Shown here: piece after piece, positions 61,383 to 64,000 of the stretch
Layout of the letters: the number at the start of each line of letters is the position of its first letter
How positions within the stretch are numbered: the stretch's first letter is position 1
From: Hydractinia symbiolongicarpus
Taxonomy: Eukaryota > Cnidaria > Hydrozoa > Anthoathecata > Hydractiniidae
Length of the DNA stretch: 64,000 nucleotides
Direction: 5' to 3'
NCBI RefSeq assembly: GCF_029227915.1
Contig: NC_079882.1
Coordinates: 32,790,001-32,854,000 of the forward strand
Position numbers and translations under genes: made by a program
The notes under the pieces: generated by a model
What the model was told of the DNA's origin: nothing
Database searches by the model: none
Seen by the model: only the letters and a program-made list of their open reading frames with translations

Positions 61383-62536
61383 AAAATCGTTCTGGAAATG
61401 AGTTTACTCCCTGGGTACTTTCTTTGTATACTTTTGACTATACGGGCCAAGCCCGGGATTTACGGGAAATCGAGGGTTTTTGTTTGCCGGCGATTAAACT
61501 TCTTTTATTCAGCGACTCATCAAAAATGAAAACATTTTTGAAAACTACAAGTCTCATGCGTTTTAGTAGTGAAAAAATAATTTAAAAAATCGTTCGGGAA
61601 ATGAGTTTACTCCCTGGGTACTTTCTTTGTATACTTTTGACTACACGGGCCGAGTCCGGGATTTTGGGAAATCGCAGGTTTTCGTTTGCCGGCGATTAAA
61701 CTGCTTTTATTCAGCGTCTCATCAAAAATGAAAACATATTTAAAAACTACAAGTCTCATGCGTTTTAGTGGTGAAAAAATAATTTAAAAAATCGTTCGGA
61801 AAATGAGTTTACTCCCTGGGTACTTTCTTTGTATACTTTGGACTATACGGGCCAAGCCTGGATTTACGGGAAATTGCGGATTTTCGTTTGCCGGCGATTA
61901 AACCTCTTTTATTCAGCGTTTCATTAAAAATGAAAACATTTTTGAAAACTGCAAGTCTCATGCGTTTTAGTGGTGAAAAGAAAATTTAAAAAATCGAAAG
62001 GGAAATGAGTTTACTCCCTGGGTACTTTCTTTGTATACATTCGACTATACGGGCCAAGCCCCGGATTTACGGGAAAACGCGGGATTTCGTTTGCCGGCGA
62101 TTAAACCTCTTTCATTAAGCGTCTCATCAAAAATAAAAACATTTTTGAAAACTAGATGTCTCATGCGTTTAGTGGTAAAAAAATAATATAAAAAAACGTT
62201 CGGGAAATGAGTTTACTCCCTGGGTACTTTCTTTGTATACTTTTGACTATACGAGCCAAGCCCGGGATTTACGGGAAATCGCGGGTTTTCGTTTGCCGGC
62301 GATTAAACTTCTTTTATTCAGCGTCTCATCAAAAATGAAAACATTATTAAAAACTACAAGTCTTATGCGTTTTAGTGGTGAAAAAATAATTTAAAAAATC
62401 GTTCTGGAAATGAGTTTACTCACAGGGTACTTTCTTTGTATACATTCGACTATACGGGCCAAGCCCGGGATTTACGGGAAATCGCGGGTTTTCGTTTTCC
62501 GGCGATTAAACCTCTTTCATTAAGCGTCTCATCAAA
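61243..62536 (-). repeat. Mosaic of monomers from neighbouring blocks
   Basis: Monomers here repeat marks of the 2.05-kb block in a different order: ACATATTT, CTTTGGACTATACG, CTATACGAGCC and CTAGATGTCTCATGCG. Private changes also occur, such as AGCGACTCATC, GATTTTGGG, GCGTTTCATTAAAAATG and AAATCGAAAGGG. No gene or foreign sequence is present. Confidence 0.7.
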
Positions 62537-62942
62537 AATGAAAACATTTTTGAAAACTGCAAGTCTCATGCGTTTTAGTGGTGAAAAAAAAATTTAAAAA
62601 ATCGTTCGGGAAATGAGTTTACTCCCCGGGTACTTTCTTTGTATACATTCGACTATACGGGCCAAGCCCCGGATTTACGGGAAAACGTGGGATTTCGTTT
62701 GCCGGCGATTAAACCTCTTGCATTAAGCGTCTCATCAAAAATGAAAACATTTTTGAAAACTGCAAGTCTCATGCGTTTTAGTGGTGAAAAAAAAATTTAA
62801 AAAATCGTTCGGGAAATGAGTTTACTCCCCGGGTACTTTCTTTGTATACATTCGACTATACGGGCCAAGCCCCGGATTTACGGGAAAACGTGGGATTTCG
62901 TTTGCCGGCGATTAAACCTCTTGCATTAAGCGTCTCATCAAA
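62537..62942 (-). repeat. Adjacent pair of near-identical 203-bp monomers
   Basis: Two successive monomers share the private marks CTCTTGCATTAAGCG (about 62718 and 62921) and AAAACGTGGGATTTCG (about 62684 and 62887), exactly 203 bp apart. This is the clearest case of single-monomer duplication in the window. Confidence 0.8.
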
Positions 62943-64000
62943 AATGAAAACATTTTTGAAAACTAGATGTCTCATATATTTAGTGGTAAAAAAATAATAT
63001 AAAAAATCGTTCGGGAAATGAGTTTACTCCCTGGGTACTTTCTTTGTATACTTTTGACTATACGGGCCAAACCCGGGATTTACGGGAAATCGCAGGTTTT
63101 CGTTTGCCGGCGATTAAACTTCTTTTATTCAGCGTCTCATCAAAAATGAAAATATTTTTAAAAACTACAAGTCTTATGCGTTTTAGTAGTGAAAAAATAA
63201 TTTAAAAAATCGTTCTGGAAATGAGTTTACTCCCTAGGTACTTTCTTTGTATACTTTTGACTATACGGGCCGAGTCCGGGATTTAGGGAAATCGCAGGTT
63301 TTCGTTTCCGGCGATTAAACTGCTTTTATTCAGCGTCTCATCAAAAATGAAAACATTTTTGAAAACTACAAGTCTCATGCGTTTTAGTGGTGGAAAAATA
63401 ATTTAAAAAATCGTTCGGGAAATGAGTTTACTCCCTGGGTACCTTCTTTGTATACTTTTGACTATACGGGCCGAGTCCGGGATTTAGGGAAATCGCAGGT
63501 TTTCGTTTGCCGGCGATTAAACTGCTTTTATTCAGCGTCTCATCAAAAATGAAACCATATTTGAAAACTACAAGTCTCATGCGTTTTAGTGGTGAAAAAA
63601 TAATTTAAAAAATCGTTCGGAAAATGAGTTTACTCCCTGGGTACTTTCTTTGTATACTTTGGACTATACGGGCCAAGCCTGGATTTACGGGAAATCGCGG
63701 ATTTTCGTTTGCCGGCGATTAAACCTCTTTTATTCAGTGTCTCATCAAAAATGAAAATATTTTTAAGAACAACAAGTCTTATGCGTTTTAGTGGTGAAAA
63801 AATAATTTAAAAAATCGTTCGGGAAATGAGTTTACTCCCTGGGTACTTTCTTTGTATACATTCGACTATACGGGCCAAGCCCCAGGTTTACGGGAAAACG
63901 CAGGATTTCGTTTGCCGGCGATTAAACTGCTTTCATTAAGCGTCTCATCAAAAATAAAAACATTTTTGAAAACTAGATGTCTCATGCGTTTAGTGGTAAA
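62943..64000 (-). repeat. Further copy of the 54.05-55.1 kb region (offset 8,900 bp)
   Basis: From the CTAGATGTCTCATATAT monomer to the window end the order of marks matches 54.05-55.1 kb at 8,900 bp (44 monomers). They are TAGTAGTG, TCCCTAGGTAC, CGTTTCCGGCG after GATTTAGGG, GGTACCTTC, CATATTTG, GAACAACAAG and CTAGATGTCTCATGCG. More private substitutions are visible than between the two 2.05-kb copies. The unit probably continues outside the window. Confidence 0.75.

Larger units (their letters stand above)
41845..64000 (-). repeat. Right arm of the same satellite array, reverse orientation
   Basis: About 109 monomers of the same family, read here as the reverse complement, for example CTACAAGTCTCATGCG in place of CGCATGAGACTTGTAG. 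Orientation is uniform to the window end, which falls inside a monomer. Two territories are visible. From 41.8 to about 53.3 kb, monomers carry arm-specific variants such as CACTGGGTGCTTTCC, TTTACACCCTGGG and CCGGGATTAACGGG. From 53.3 kb on they resemble left-arm types, including the GGGAAAACGCGGG core, plus a subtype with CTAGATGTCTCAT that I did not see in the left arm. The monomer is mostly 203 bp, with 201-bp versions at 55.9-56.3 and 60.8-61.2 kb. Confidence 0.97.

Noticed and set aside
1-64000. CRISPR array or bacterial repeat region
   Set aside because: There are no unique spacers between short repeats. The whole 202-bp unit repeats, with no cas-like genes or leader, and the scale and higher-order structure are eukaryotic.
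41845-64000. Simple large palindrome centred on the polarity switch
   Set aside because: Monomer order at equal distances from 41.84 kb does not mirror. The inverted homology found is offset (37.2-39.8 kb with 56.4-59.2 kb), so the arms are not a symmetrical foldback.
1-64000. Transposable element, rDNA, tRNA or telomeric repeat embedded in the array
   Set aside because: Reading through the window I found no interruption of the monomer rhythm larger than a few bases other than the joint at 41.84 kb, and no TTAGGG/TTTAGGG-type runs, LTRs or terminal inverted repeats.

Overview
The whole 64-kb window is one tandem satellite DNA array. I find no protein-coding gene, RNA gene, transposon or single-copy stretch in it. 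The repeat unit is about 202-203 bp, giving roughly 316 monomers. Both window edges cut through a monomer, so the array continues beyond the window on both sides. Multi-kilobase, higher-order-organised, head-to-tail satellites of nucleosome-like length are typical of eukaryotic centromeric, pericentromeric or other heterochromatic DNA. I do not recognise the family and cannot name the species. Recurrent CpG to TpG/CpA variants hint at a host that methylates CpG.

Monomer anatomy, in left-arm orientation with base 1 at the CATGAGACTTGTAG motif (clean example 1975-2176): bases 18-39 are a perfect 9-bp hairpin with a TTTT loop. Bases 66-115 are a CpG-rich core carrying four CCCG words spaced 10, 9 and 10 bp. 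Bases 115-132 are a GTATA/TATAC dyad. Bases 171-190 are an A/T-only tract. A hand count gives about 38% GC and 12 CpGs, more than base composition predicts.

Layout: bases 1-41844 run in one orientation and 41845-64000 in the opposite one, with a single, almost blunt switch between them. The left arm contains: a ladder of 5-, 7-, 12- and 15-monomer intervals (0.2-12 kb); a 2,025-bp (10-mer) tandem duplication (12.6-16.7 kb) with a 5-mer extension; a 4,253-bp (21-mer) tandem duplication (17.5-26.0 kb) followed by a 1.6-kb partial third copy; a roughly 2.9-kb duplication with one extra monomer (29.3-35.1 kb); and a 1,217-bp (6-mer) tandem duplication plus derived pieces (35.6-41.3 kb). The right arm first shows local 4-, 5-, 6-, 8- and 3-monomer periodicities (42-53.3 kb). 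It then changes at about 53.3 kb to monomer types like those of the left arm. There a 2.05-kb block occurs twice, on either side of a 2.7-kb block that is an inverted homologue of 37.2-39.8 kb.

Nothing here works as genes. Short open frames of 60-100 codons recur on both strands once per monomer because the monomer happens to lack stops. The longest (188 and 207 codons) arise where 201-bp monomers keep the frame. The biology in the window is array evolution: amplification of blocks, inversion, patchwork exchange between opposite arms, and a CpG-based variant code that lets these events be read.
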